Position numbers and translations under genes: made by a program | Origin: Mucilaginibacter geliditolerans | Lineage (GTDB): Bacteria; Bacteroidota; Bacteroidia; Sphingobacteriales; Sphingobacteriaceae | Length of the DNA stretch: 64,000 nucleotides | Reading direction: 5' to 3' | NCBI RefSeq assembly: GCF_014200495.1 | Contig: NZ_JACHBY010000001.1 | Span: 868,001 to 932,000 of the forward strand | Shown here: positions 8,290 to 16,999 of the stretch, one piece after another | Layout: the number at the start of each line of letters is the position of its first letter | Position numbering within the stretch: position 1 is the first letter of the stretch | Notes under the pieces: generated by a model | Seen by the model: only the letters and a program-made list of their open reading frames with translations | Databases searched by the model: none | Told to the model about the DNA's origin: nothing

Positions 8290-9564
8290 CTAATACTTCC
8301 CTACTATCACTTTATAAAACCCATCAAAGTTCAAATATTGATCAGCCAGTTTTATTAAGTCTTCAGATGTAATTGCTCTTATAGTTTCGGTGTAGCGATC
8401 ATAATAATCATAATCCAAACCGGAGAAATACAGGTTTTTGAACTTATCAGCATGAGAGAAAACATTCTCCAGACTGCCTAATAAAGAGCCCAGCATGTAG
8501 TTACGTACTAAGGCCAGTTCTTCTCCGGGGATGAGTTCGGTTTTAAGGATGTTGATCTCTTTTTCAATTTCAGTTACTGCTGATTTGCATACATCTGCCC
8601 CTACCTCGGTAGCGATGAAAAAAGCACCGGCGTGTTTTAATGAGCTCATGCCCGAGCCAATTCCGTAGGTATAACCTTTATCCTCGCGGATATTTGCCAT
8701 CAACCTTGAGCCAAAATAACCACCCAAAACAGTGTTCAACACCTGTACCGATGGGAAATCAGGATGTGTGCGGTTAATGAATGGCATACCCATGCGGATA
8801 GCTGATTGCAACGCGTCCGGCTTTTCCGTAAAATAGAAGTGTTCGGCAGATGCCTTTAATTCCGGCTGGGTAGTATCAGCTTTTTTATCTGCATTTGTCC
8901 AGGAATCGCCAAAAGTATCTTTCAACAGTTCAATAGTTTCCTGATCAATTTTTCCGGCAATGATGATGGTACAATTTGATGGCTGATACATTTGCTTGTA
9001 ATGCGCCAGCAGATCGTCACGGTGCAGTGTTTTGTAATCATCGGCAATACCTGCATAACCGTAAATGGTATCGCCATATATGGCCTTGTTAAAGGTACGC
9101 CTGGCAACTACATCATTTTTTTGCAGGCTTACCTGTAGCTTTTGCTGCTGGTTACGTACAAAAGTTTCCAGTTCTTTTTCAGGAAAAATAGAATTGATGA
9201 GGATATCCTTTATAACCGGCAAGGTATTTTGCAGGTGCTTATTTAAGCTGTATAAAGTCACCTCGGAGTTGTCATAACCGTACTCTGCCTGTAAAAAAGC
9301 TCCATAAAAATCTATGGTATCTGCAATTTGCGCACCGGTCATGGTTTTGGTGCCATCGTTCAACATGGTGTTAACTGCCAAATTTAACAGCGGACTAGCC
9401 GGATCGAAACGCAGGTTGCCAAATATCCACTCAATACGCACCAACTCCTGATCGCCGGAGTTAAAGCAATAAATATTACAGCCATTACTAAGCTTGGTAT
9501 GCTCGGGCTTTATTAAATTAATATGATCGATGGCCTGGTAAGCAGGCGCTTCTTTTCTGTTCAT
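8290..9564 (-). CDS. M16 (pitrilysin-type) family protein lacking the zinc motif
   Basis: A 424-residue two-domain M16 homologue. The N-terminal domain begins in the usual way (LSNGCNIYCFNSGDQELVRIEW) but has no HxxEH at the position where active members bind zinc, so it is the non-catalytic partner type. The C-terminal domain keeps the conserved RxxxxY-type element (SRLMANIREDKGYTYGIGSG), which in processing peptidases helps bind substrate. It follows the active M16 gene by 64 bases on the same strand, as in two-subunit M16B peptidases. The pair probably forms a heterodimer; cytoplasmic or periplasmic location is unclear because no signal peptide is seen. Confidence 0.88.
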   Translation of the reverse strand: MNRKEAPAYQAIDHINLIKPEHTKLSNGCNIYCFNSGDQELVRIEWIFGNLRFDPASPLLNLAVNTMLNDGTKTMTGAQIADTIDFYGAFLQAEYGYDNSEVTLYSLNKHLQNTLPVIKDILINSIFPEKELETFVRNQQQKLQVSLQKNDVVARRTFNKAIYGDTIYGYAGIADDYKTLHRDDLLAHYKQMYQPSNCTIIIAGKIDQETIELLKDTFGDSWTNADKKADTTQPELKASAEHFYFTEKPDALQSAIRMGMPFINRTHPDFPSVQVLNTVLGGYFGSRLMANIREDKGYTYGIGSGMSSLKHAGAFFIATEVGADVCKSAVTEIEKEINILKTELIPGEELALVRNYMLGSLLGSLENVFSHADKFKNLYFSGLDYDYYDRYTETIRAITSEDLIKLADQYLNFDGFYKVIVGKY

Positions 9565-9575
9565 TTGTGTTTTTT

Positions 9576-9676
9576 AGTCCGAAAGTCGGCAAGACCGAAA
9601 GTCCGGAAGTTTTCTTTTACCAGTTATTCTAAACAGATATACTTTCGGACTTTCCGACTTCCGGACTTTCCGACTT
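9576..9676. repeat. Inverted GTCCGAAAGTCGG repeat between and into the M16 genes
   Basis: Units related to AGTCCGAAAGTC occur at 9576-9610 and, in opposite orientation, at 9651-9676. The second block lies inside the 3' end of the active M16 gene and supplies its last residues. Confidence 0.75.
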
Positions 9677-10909
9677 ATCTGCCAAATAGATCAGTGTTGA
9701 TGAATTATCTTTTCTGAATAATTTATTAGCCTGTTGCTTTATATCAGCTGCGGTTACTTCAAGGTATTTTTCAGTTTCATGGTTCAGCTCGTCCGCATCG
9801 CCTAAAAGCTCGTAATAGGCCAGGTTCATAGCTTTATCCAGCAATGACATTTCAGAGAATATCATGGTTGATTCCGTCTTGTTCTTAACTTTGGTCAGTT
9901 CATCGGCAGGTACTTCGGTAGTCTTTAGTATTTCCAATTGCTCCCATATGGCGGCTTCGGCTTGTTCAATACTTACATTTTCCAATGGTTTACCCTCAAA
10001 TACAAACATGCCGGTATCCAAACTGCCGCTCATATAGGCATGCACATCACTAAATACCTGGTTCTCCTTAACTAAGCTCTTATACAAACGTGATGATTGC
10101 CCGCGCGAAAGTATATCCGACAGCAACTCACTGGTATGATAGGAATCATCTAAACGCCCTTCCATCTGGAAAGCGATATAAACATCATTCAGTGGCACTT
10201 TAGCGGTAACCGTTTCGCGGCGCTCATCATGCTGTTCAGGCTCCTGCGGCAAATCGCGATAATATTTTTCACCTGCCGGGATCGGCCCGAACCATTTTTC
10301 GGATAATTGTTTAACCTGCTCCAGGTTTACATCTCCCCCTACTACCATAATAGCATTTTGGGGATTGTAGTGTTTTTTAAAGAATGCTTTTACATCCTCT
10401 ATCCGTGCATCCTCAATGTGCTTTATCTCTTTGCCAATAGTTGCCCAGCGATACGGGTGTTTTTTATAAACCAATGGGCGTAGCTTTAACCAAACATCGC
10501 CATAAGGCTGGTTTAGGTAGCGTTGCTTAAACTCCTCTATCACCACATTGCGCTGCACATCCAGGCTCTTTTTATTAAAGGCAAGGCTCAGCATACGGTC
10601 GCTTTCCAGCCAGAAAGCGGTTTCAATATTATTTGAAGGCAGGGTGATATAATAGTTGGTGATATCATTGCTGGTGAAGGCATTATTCTCACCGCCTACC
10701 CTTTGTAGTGGTTCATCATAGCTGGGAATATTTATTGAGCCGCCAAACATCAGGTGCTCAAACAAGTGGGCAAAACCGGTTTGTTCGGGATTTTCGTCGC
10801 GCGCGCCAACATCATAAAGTATGTTAACTACCGCCATTGGTGTTGTATGATCCTCATGAACAATGACACGCAGGCCATTATCGAGTGTGAAACGATTGAA
10901 TTTAACCAT
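9629..10909 (-). CDS. M16 family zinc peptidase, catalytic subunit
   Basis: A 426-residue M16B peptidase with the inverted zinc motif HLFEH (His48, Glu51, His52) and the distal Glu expected about 75 residues later (ESTMIF/EEFKQRY region). The N-terminus FTLDNGLRVIVHEDHTTPMAVVNILYDVGARDE is standard for the family, which fixes the start at ATG 10909; the open frame continues 48 codons further upstream only because it crosses a repeat. The last dozen residues (SESPEVGKSESIS) are encoded by a repeated DNA element and are unlikely to be ancestral. It is transcribed before the inactive partner. Confidence 0.92.
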   Translation of the reverse strand: MVKFNRFTLDNGLRVIVHEDHTTPMAVVNILYDVGARDENPEQTGFAHLFEHLMFGGSINIPSYDEPLQRVGGENNAFTSNDITNYYITLPSNNIETAFWLESDRMLSLAFNKKSLDVQRNVVIEEFKQRYLNQPYGDVWLKLRPLVYKKHPYRWATIGKEIKHIEDARIEDVKAFFKKHYNPQNAIMVVGGDVNLEQVKQLSEKWFGPIPAGEKYYRDLPQEPEQHDERRETVTAKVPLNDVYIAFQMEGRLDDSYHTSELLSDILSRGQSSRLYKSLVKENQVFSDVHAYMSGSLDTGMFVFEGKPLENVSIEQAEAAIWEQLEILKTTEVPADELTKVKNKTESTMIFSEMSLLDKAMNLAYYELLGDADELNHETEKYLEVTAADIKQQANKLFRKDNSSTLIYLADKSESPEVGKSESISV

Positions 10910-10959
10910 GTAGTAATATTCCGTTAAAACGGTTGACAAATGTATAATTTTTTTGATTT

Positions 10960-11095
10960 GATGATAGACAATTTGAAGATTTGACAATTTGAGGATCACA
11001 GGTAATTTGAAGATTCGTTGATTTGAGGATTTGAAGATATTATTGATTTTCACTAATTTTCAAATTCTCAAATCTTCAAATTGTCAAATCAAATC
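10960..11095. repeat. Tandem AATTTGAAGATTTGA-type repeat tract
   Basis: Degenerate units of AATTTGAAGATT / GATTTGAGGATTTG on one side and the complementary CAAATTCTCAAATCTTCAAA on the other form an imperfect palindrome between the divergent M16 gene and the next gene. The tract runs up to the start of the downstream gene. Confidence 0.7.
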
Positions 11096-11644
11096 GTGAC
11101 ACAGGCCGAACTCATACAGCAATTATCAGCCACTTTTGGAAAAACCAAGGTGAATAAGCTTGCTGTGATCCTGAAGGAACGGAAGTTTGCCTTGCGCGAT
11201 CTGATTGATACTACCTTTAATACTAATAAAACTATAGCCTTTCGGGCCGCCTGGTTATTGGAAAATGTTTTCCTGGATGATCCGGGCTTTTATCTGACCG
11301 ATTTAGACTATTTGCTTACGCGATTTAAAGACGTTATCTACCCCAGTTGTCAAAGACATTACGCCAAGATCATGATGCACCTAACGTCGCCCAAAGCACC
11401 AGTACAAATAAAGGAGCAAATACAATTATCCGGCATGGAAGCGGTAATTGAGCAATGTTTCGACTGGATGATTAACCCCAAAGTGCTGATCGCCGTAAAA
11501 GTACATACTGCTGAAACTCTATTTAACCTGCGCGACCGTTATCCATGGATAGCAGAAGAACTGGCAAATCAGTTGCAGTTTTTGATGAAGAATGGTAGTG
11601 CTGCTATACAAGTAAGAGGGAGAAAGTTATTGGCAAAATTATAG
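11096..11644 (+). CDS. Conserved all-helical protein, function unknown
   Basis: About 182 residues, predicted almost entirely helical, with HEAT-like pairs (IAFRAAWLLENVFLD, HYAKIMMHL, VLIAVKVHTAETLFNLRDRYP). It has no signal peptide or membrane segment. HEAT-type proteins mediate protein binding, but no specific role is recognised. The start is uncertain: GTG 11096 begins just after a repeat tract, while a TTG at 11081 lies within the repeat. The gene is followed by a palindromic element and is not obviously in an operon. Confidence 0.72.
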   Translation: MTQAELIQQLSATFGKTKVNKLAVILKERKFALRDLIDTTFNTNKTIAFRAAWLLENVFLDDPGFYLTDLDYLLTRFKDVIYPSCQRHYAKIMMHLTSPKAPVQIKEQIQLSGMEAVIEQCFDWMINPKVLIAVKVHTAETLFNLRDRYPWIAEELANQLQFLMKNGSAAIQVRGRKLLAKL

Positions 11645-11656
11645 TCCATCATAACG

Positions 11657-11746
11657 ACATGTCATTGCGAGGAGGAACGACGAAGCAACCTCGTCGCGTT
11701 GATGTGCAAGCGACGAGATTGCCGCGCTACGCTCGCAATGACATGT
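11657..11746. repeat. Palindromic element, family A variant (copy 3)
   Basis: ACATGTCATTGCGAG and its complement bound an imperfect palindrome with inner GACGAAGCAACCTCGTCGC. The element at 34841-34923 is the same variant in the opposite orientation. Confidence 0.87.
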
Positions 11747-11756
11747 TTTTTATAAT

Positions 11757-12110
11757 TTAATTTTTATCCTCAGTAGGCTTATCATCCCTGTGCAAATTAT
11801 CACTCACCTGCCCGTGGTTTAGCTTGGCGTGTATGGCCGATGAACTGTTATTGGCGTAAGTACCATAAGCATTAATCAATACGCCCTTTATGTGGTATTT
11901 ATCAGATGTTACAGCGTAAACTATCGACATATCATCAGGATTGCTTGGCCCTTCAAAACGGTAAAATTCATCTATCTGAAAGTCCTCAGCGGTCATATGG
12001 ATATTTTTTTCTTTATCGCCAATCGTATCTCCCTCAAGGCTCAGATTTTCGGTATAGCCCCTTTTCATCAGGTCGTTCGTAGCTTCTACTAAATTGTTAT
12101 ATGTTATCAT
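11757..12110 (-). CDS. Small acidic protein of an uncharacterised Bacteroidota family
   Basis: A 117-residue soluble protein. The core TYNNLVEATNDLMKRGY, then FQIDEFYRFEGPSNPDDMSIVYAVTSDKYHIKGVLINAYGTY, matches a small family that I recall being labelled phosphoribosylpyrophosphate synthetase in databases. It has neither the length (about 310 residues) nor the PRPP-binding loop of that enzyme, so the label should not be trusted. The tail after residue 95 is polar and probably disordered. Function unknown. It is monocistronic, transcribed toward a family A element. Confidence 0.78.
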   Translation of the reverse strand: MITYNNLVEATNDLMKRGYTENLSLEGDTIGDKEKNIHMTAEDFQIDEFYRFEGPSNPDDMSIVYAVTSDKYHIKGVLINAYGTYANNSSSAIHAKLNHGQVSDNLHRDDKPTEDKN

Positions 12111-12410
12111 GGTGATGGTATGTTTAGTAACGATTCGTTATATTTTATAATTATAACCCGTCATTAAAACTATTGTTTGTTTTGAATCATCCCGTACATA
12201 TTGAGATGCCGTTCACTGCTTTGCAAATACAGAAAATTGTTATTTATGGCACTGTAAATGAGCTGATTTATTTTCTATAAATGCCGTTTATTTCTAATAT
12301 TTTCGCACATCTATATTTAAATGATTTTCTCCCTAATAGAATCATTATAAAATTGGATCATATCTTAATTATTAAGGCTATTGACAAAAATCAAACCCGC
12401 TCATCCAAAC
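12111..12410. other. A+T-rich intergenic region, no gene seen
   Basis: A 300-bp gap between divergent genes. It holds a small palindrome TAACGATTCGTTA (12128-12140) and long A/T runs, but no convincing RNA gene or short coding frame. It must contain the promoters of both neighbours. Confidence 0.5.
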
Positions 12411-14015
12411 ATGAAGTTTTTTACCCTTGCTTTCTCTTTTTTATTGCCCCTCAGCATTACAAGCTATGCACAAAATGGTGTTCCTGATAATTACCCCACA
12501 GCAACAATTTATATAGTTGATGCACAAAACGGACAGGAAGTTTTAGCTAATAGCGATACCGCGATCTTATTTAAAAATGCGCTTATTGGCCTGGTAACCA
12601 ATACTATTATCGTACAAAAACAATACAAGCATGTAATGGGCCATAACGCCTATGTCATCACACAAACCGACCCATCAAACGGAAACGAATATCAATTGCA
12701 GGAAACTACCAAAGTATTCGGAACCGTTGTACCTGTTTATACCTTTGTATACAATGTAGATCAGAACAAGCTATATTTTAATAATACGCATGGTAACGGG
12801 GGTGACCAGAACCTTGAAGCGCAATGGATATCGCAAGATAATATGGCTAATCTTGACAGATGCCAGCAGTTTGGCTGGTTCAATAACCTGAGTGCCCCGC
12901 CTGATAATACTCAACAACAAGTGGACGACACCACACCTGTAGATACAACAGTAACCGCCACAGTACCACCACCGGCTTTGCCTACCTACGATCAGCCTGA
13001 ATGCCCGCAGGATGGCTATTTATGGCAACCCGGCTATTGGGCATACAGTATTGATGCCAGGGGATATTACTGGGTTCCGGGAGTATGGGTAGCACCGCCA
13101 TCAGAAGGGCTTTTGTGGACACCTGCTTACTGGTCGTTCAATGGCTTTGGTTATTATTACCATTCCGGATATTGGGGTACTAGTGTAGGCTATTATGGCG
13201 GCATTTATTATGGCTATGGTTACGGTGGCCATGGCTATTATGGTGGTGAATGGCAAGGCGGCCGTTACCGCTACAATACTGCGGTGGTAAGGGTTAGTGT
13301 AAGTGTACGCAACACTTATGTAAACAATACTGTAATTGTAAACCAAACAACCCGCAATAGTAGTAGCTTTAACGGCAGAGGCGGTGTTGTAGCCAAGCCT
13401 TTGCCCCAGGAATTACAGGTAGCTCGTCAGCCGCGTATACAGCAAACCCCTGACCAGATCAGGAACCAGCGCGCAGCAAGGAACGACAAAAATCAGTTTG
13501 CTTCACCAGCCAATGGCAATAAGCCAATGAATTTCGCAGCGCCAAGAGCACCTGAAAAAAGCGTGACCGCCGCACCTAATCAAAGGCCAAATACTAACCC
13601 TGCGGGTAATAATGGCAATCAAAGACAAGGTTACAACAACCAAAATGCAAGACCAGCCGCGGGTAATACAAATACCACTAACCAAAGCCCGGGCACGAAT
13701 AACGTAACTCCAAAGCCTGCCTACAATAACCAAAATACAAGACCGGCTACTAATACGGTTAACCAAAATCCGGGTACTAACACAGCTCCAAGGCCAACCT
13801 ATAATAACCCGAACGCTAGAACAGGAGCTGGCAACACGCCTAACCAAAACTCAGGTATGAGCATACCCAAAGGTACTGGTAGTGTAACACCGTCCTCAAA
13901 TAATGGGCATGGCGGAACATATCAAAATCAGCCGTATGGCGGCCAAAGAAGAGTTCCTGCAACCAAGCCACAGCCTAAGCCTCAAACAGGAAATGAGAAG
14001 CAGGATAAAAAATAG
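12411..14015 (+). CDS. Secreted YXWGXW-repeat protein with Asn/Pro-rich tail
   Basis: A 534-residue exported protein. A signal peptide covers residues about 1-20 (MKFFTLAFSFLL to SYAQ). Residues 21-165 form a domain unique to this type, with a DUF3300-like beginning; residues about 195-250 carry aromatic repeats of the YxW-x-PGxW type (LWQPGYWAY, YYWVPGVWV, LLWTPAYWSF), followed by a Gly/Tyr-rich stretch. Residues about 350-534 are Asn, Gln, Pro and Thr rich and contain three imperfect repeats starting YNN(Q/P)N. Such proteins are believed to be cell-surface or envelope proteins; no function is proven. ATG 12411 was chosen because it places the signal peptide at the N-terminus. A terminator follows. 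Confidence 0.85.
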   Translation: MKFFTLAFSFLLPLSITSYAQNGVPDNYPTATIYIVDAQNGQEVLANSDTAILFKNALIGLVTNTIIVQKQYKHVMGHNAYVITQTDPSNGNEYQLQETTKVFGTVVPVYTFVYNVDQNKLYFNNTHGNGGDQNLEAQWISQDNMANLDRCQQFGWFNNLSAPPDNTQQQVDDTTPVDTTVTATVPPPALPTYDQPECPQDGYLWQPGYWAYSIDARGYYWVPGVWVAPPSEGLLWTPAYWSFNGFGYYYHSGYWGTSVGYYGGIYYGYGYGGHGYYGGEWQGGRYRYNTAVVRVSVSVRNTYVNNTVIVNQTTRNSSSFNGRGGVVAKPLPQELQVARQPRIQQTPDQIRNQRAARNDKNQFASPANGNKPMNFAAPRAPEKSVTAAPNQRPNTNPAGNNGNQRQGYNNQNARPAAGNTNTTNQSPGTNNVTPKPAYNNQNTRPATNTVNQNPGTNTAPRPTYNNPNARTGAGNTPNQNSGMSIPKGTGSVTPSSNNGHGGTYQNQPYGGQRRVPATKPQPKPQTGNEKQDKK

Positions 14016-14040
14016 ATCTGTTAACGATTGATATTAACGC

Positions 14041-14075
14041 AAAAGAGCCGCCTTTATAAGGACGGCTCTTTTTAT
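14041..14075. terminator. Bidirectional-type terminator hairpin
   Basis: AAAAGAGCCG pairs with CGGCTCTTTT around a short loop, ending in a T-run. It lies between the convergent YXWGXW gene and clpB and could serve both. Confidence 0.8.
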
Positions 14076-14121
14076 ATATAATGGATTTAATTATACTGAT
14101 TAATTAAACCTAATCAACCAC

Positions 14122-16737
14122 TCACTTAATCAACTCAATCAATTCAGGTGAGTTCAAAAACACAAAGTTATTATCAAACATATCCAGCTTTATCCTGCTA
14201 TCTCTGTCAATCTTACCGGCGAGGATCTGTTTTGAAAGCTCGTTCAAAATCTTCTTTTGGATAACCCTTTTCAATGGCCTAGCGCCTAATTGCGGGTCAT
14301 AACCCAGTTGTGCCAGCCAATCCAATGCTTCTTCTGATGCATCAAGCGTAATGCCCATTTCAGCCAAAGTTTGCTGTACATGCTTGAATTGCAGTTTCAC
14401 AATATCACCTATTTCATCACGGGTAAGCGGTGTAAACATGATGATCTCATCAATCCTGTTCAAAAACTCGGGACGGATGGTTTTTCTCAACAACTCGAAC
14501 AGCTCATTTTTAGTTTTGGCGATGATAGCGTCGCGGTTCTCATCTTCAAGGTTCTCAAAATTCTCCTGTATAATGTGTGAGCCGATGTTGGAGGTCATGA
14601 TGATGATGGTATTCTTAAAGTTCACCACACGGCCCTTATTATCAGTTAAACGGCCATCATCCAACACCTGTAACAGGATATTGAATACATCTGGATGGGC
14701 CTTCTCTATCTCATCCAGTAATATCACGCTATATGGCCTTCTGCGAACGGCTTCTGTTAATTGTCCGCCTTCATCATAGCCCACATAGCCCGGAGGCGCT
14801 CCTATCAATCTTGAAACGGCATGGCGTTCCTGGTATTCGCTCATATCTATCCTCACCATAGCCTGCTCATCATTAAACAGGTATTCGGCTAAGGCCTTAG
14901 CCAGCTCGGTTTTACCAACACCGGTAGTACCTAAAAATATGAATGAGCCAATTGGCTTGCGCTTATCCTGCAAACCGGCACGACTCCGCCTGATAGCATC
15001 ACTTATTGCTTCAATAGCTTCCTCCTGTCCTGCTACACGTTTGTGCAGCTCATCTTCCAGATTCAGCAATTTTTCACGTTCGCTTTGGATCATTTTTGAA
15101 ACTGGGATACCTGTCCACCGTGAAACTACACCTGCGATATCATCGGCGGTAACTTCTTCCTTCAGCATACGGCTATCGGCCTGGTTTTCAAGCAACGCGG
15201 CTTTTAATTGCTCCACTTCTCCCTGTGCCTTAACAATGGTTCCGTAGCGCAATTCAGCTACCTTGCCATAATCCCCGGCACGTTCGGCCTGATCGGCTTC
15301 CAGTTTGTAGTTCTCTATCTGTTCAACTTTTAGGTTGATGCCATCTACCAGGTCTTTTTCACCTTGCCATTTGGCACGTAATGAATCACGTTCTGACGAC
15401 AGGTTAGCGATCTCTTCGCTTAATGACTTAACCTTAACTGTATCTTTTTCGCGTTTAATGGCTTCACGCTCAATTTCCAGCTGCATTATACGGCGTTCAA
15501 GTTCATCAACAGCTTCCGGTACGGAATCCATTTCCAAACGCAGTTTACTGGCAGCCTCATCCATTAAATCGATAGCCTTGTCCGGTAAAAACCTGTCGGC
15601 AATATAACGCTGCGACATTTCAACGGCGGCTATAATAGCTTCGTCTTTTATCCGCACTTTATGGTGGGCCTCATAGCGCTCCTTTAATCCACGCAGAATG
15701 GAAATAGCATCCTGTGTATCCGGCTCATCAACCAGCACCATCTGGAAACGGCGCTCTAAAGCCTTATCCTTTTCAAAATATTTTTGATATTCGTTCAGGG
15801 TGGTTGCACCAATGGCCCTTAATTCGCCACGGGCAAGGGCCGGCTTTAATATGTTGGCAGCATCCATAGCACCATCGCCGCCACCTGCGCCAACAAGGGT
15901 GTGGATCTCATCAATAAATAATATGATCTCGCCATCAGCCTGTATCACTTCTTTTATAACTGACTTCAGGCGTTCCTCAAACTCTCCCTTATATTTGGCG
16001 CCTGCTATCAGCGCACCCATATCCAGCGAATAAACAGTCTTTGATTTTAAACTTTCAGGCACATCGCCTTTAATGATCCTGAAGGCGATACCTTCGGCAA
16101 TGGCAGTTTTACCAACACCTGGCTCACCAACCAAAATAGGATTATTTTTTGTACGGCGTGATAAGATCTGTATCACCCGCCTGATCTCCTCATCACGACC
16201 AATAACCGGGTCTAATTTGCCTGATTCGGCATATTCATTCAGGTTACGGGCATATTTATTTAAGGCGTTATAAGTGGCTTCGGCATTTTGATCAGTTACC
16301 TTGCTATCACCGCGTAAGCTGATGATAGCTTTTTTAAGGTCCTTTTCATTTACACCAAAATCCTTTAAGGCGCTGCTGGTTTTATCATTACCAGCTAAAA
16401 TGCCCAGCAGGATATGTTCCACCGATACAAATTCATCTTTAAATTCTTTTAAATATGACTGTGCTTTCTGTAAAACAGAGTTGGCAGATGACGACAAATA
16501 CACATCGCTGCCGCTAACTTTAGGGAATGATGCTATTTGCTGGTCGAGTATGTCGTTTAAACGGTTAAGATTAACGTTTAATTTTTTTAATAAGTAGGAT
16601 ATAACGTTATCATCAACCAATAACAAGCCTTTGAGCAAATGCGCCGGCTCTATGGCCTGCTGCTGATTGCCGCTTGTAATTTCGGAAGCCTTTTGCACCG
16701 CTTCCTGTGCTTTTATGGTAAAGTTGTTAAAATTCAT
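14122..16737 (-). CDS. clpB: ATP-dependent disaggregase ClpB
   Basis: Hsp100 chaperone that extracts polypeptides from aggregates with DnaK. The 871-residue length is standard. An N-terminal Clp_N repeat domain (1-145) is followed by the first AAA+ module with Walker A GEPGVGKT and Walker B ILFIDEIH, the coiled-coil middle domain (about 400-530) that distinguishes ClpB from ClpA/ClpC, and the second AAA+ module with GTTGVGKT and VILLDEIEKAHPDV. The C-terminal D2-small domain ends normally. No CIRCE-like operator was noticed upstream. It is a single-gene unit. Confidence 0.97.
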   Translation of the reverse strand: MNFNNFTIKAQEAVQKASEITSGNQQQAIEPAHLLKGLLLVDDNVISYLLKKLNVNLNRLNDILDQQIASFPKVSGSDVYLSSSANSVLQKAQSYLKEFKDEFVSVEHILLGILAGNDKTSSALKDFGVNEKDLKKAIISLRGDSKVTDQNAEATYNALNKYARNLNEYAESGKLDPVIGRDEEIRRVIQILSRRTKNNPILVGEPGVGKTAIAEGIAFRIIKGDVPESLKSKTVYSLDMGALIAGAKYKGEFEERLKSVIKEVIQADGEIILFIDEIHTLVGAGGGDGAMDAANILKPALARGELRAIGATTLNEYQKYFEKDKALERRFQMVLVDEPDTQDAISILRGLKERYEAHHKVRIKDEAIIAAVEMSQRYIADRFLPDKAIDLMDEAASKLRLEMDSVPEAVDELERRIMQLEIEREAIKREKDTVKVKSLSEEIANLSSERDSLRAKWQGEKDLVDGINLKVEQIENYKLEADQAERAGDYGKVAELRYGTIVKAQGEVEQLKAALLENQADSRMLKEEVTADDIAGVVSRWTGIPVSKMIQSEREKLLNLEDELHKRVAGQEEAIEAISDAIRRSRAGLQDKRKPIGSFIFLGTTGVGKTELAKALAEYLFNDEQAMVRIDMSEYQERHAVSRLIGAPPGYVGYDEGGQLTEAVRRRPYSVILLDEIEKAHPDVFNILLQVLDDGRLTDNKGRVVNFKNTIIIMTSNIGSHIIQENFENLEDENRDAIIAKTKNELFELLRKTIRPEFLNRIDEIIMFTPLTRDEIGDIVKLQFKHVQQTLAEMGITLDASEEALDWLAQLGYDPQLGARPLKRVIQKKILNELSKQILAGKIDRDSRIKLDMFDNNFVFLNSPELIELIK

Positions 16738-16999
16738 AATAAGTACTGTTCAAAAAACCGACCAATGCACCAACTCTGAAAAATTGGCATTTAAAAATTA
16801 TTTCACCTGCCCTTTTGTCGTCATTAGCGATTGATGATCAATGGTTAATTTACACATAACATCGTGATTAAACCCTCAATAGCGCAAGTCTTGTGCGCAG
16901 CCCTTGCGCACGGCTGACTTGTGCTCTTTTTCATCCAGTCACAAGTCCCCCCAACCACAATTCACCCCACAAGACTTGCGCCAAGAATATGACCAATAA
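16738..16999. repeat. Intergenic region with GCGCAAGTCTTGTGCG repeats
   Basis: Between clpB and the SMP-30 gene. Units of GCGCAAGTCTTGTGC-type occur in both orientations from about 16883 to 16985, closing with ACAAGACTTGCGCC. No gene is evident in this gap. Confidence 0.6.

Noticed and set aside
10910..11053. 48-codon upstream extension of the M16 peptidase
   Set aside because: Encoded by the repeat tract; the family N-terminus begins at the ATG at 10909.
13503..13847. 114-codon minus-strand frame over the YXWGXW protein tail
   Set aside because: Shadow of the low-complexity coding sequence.
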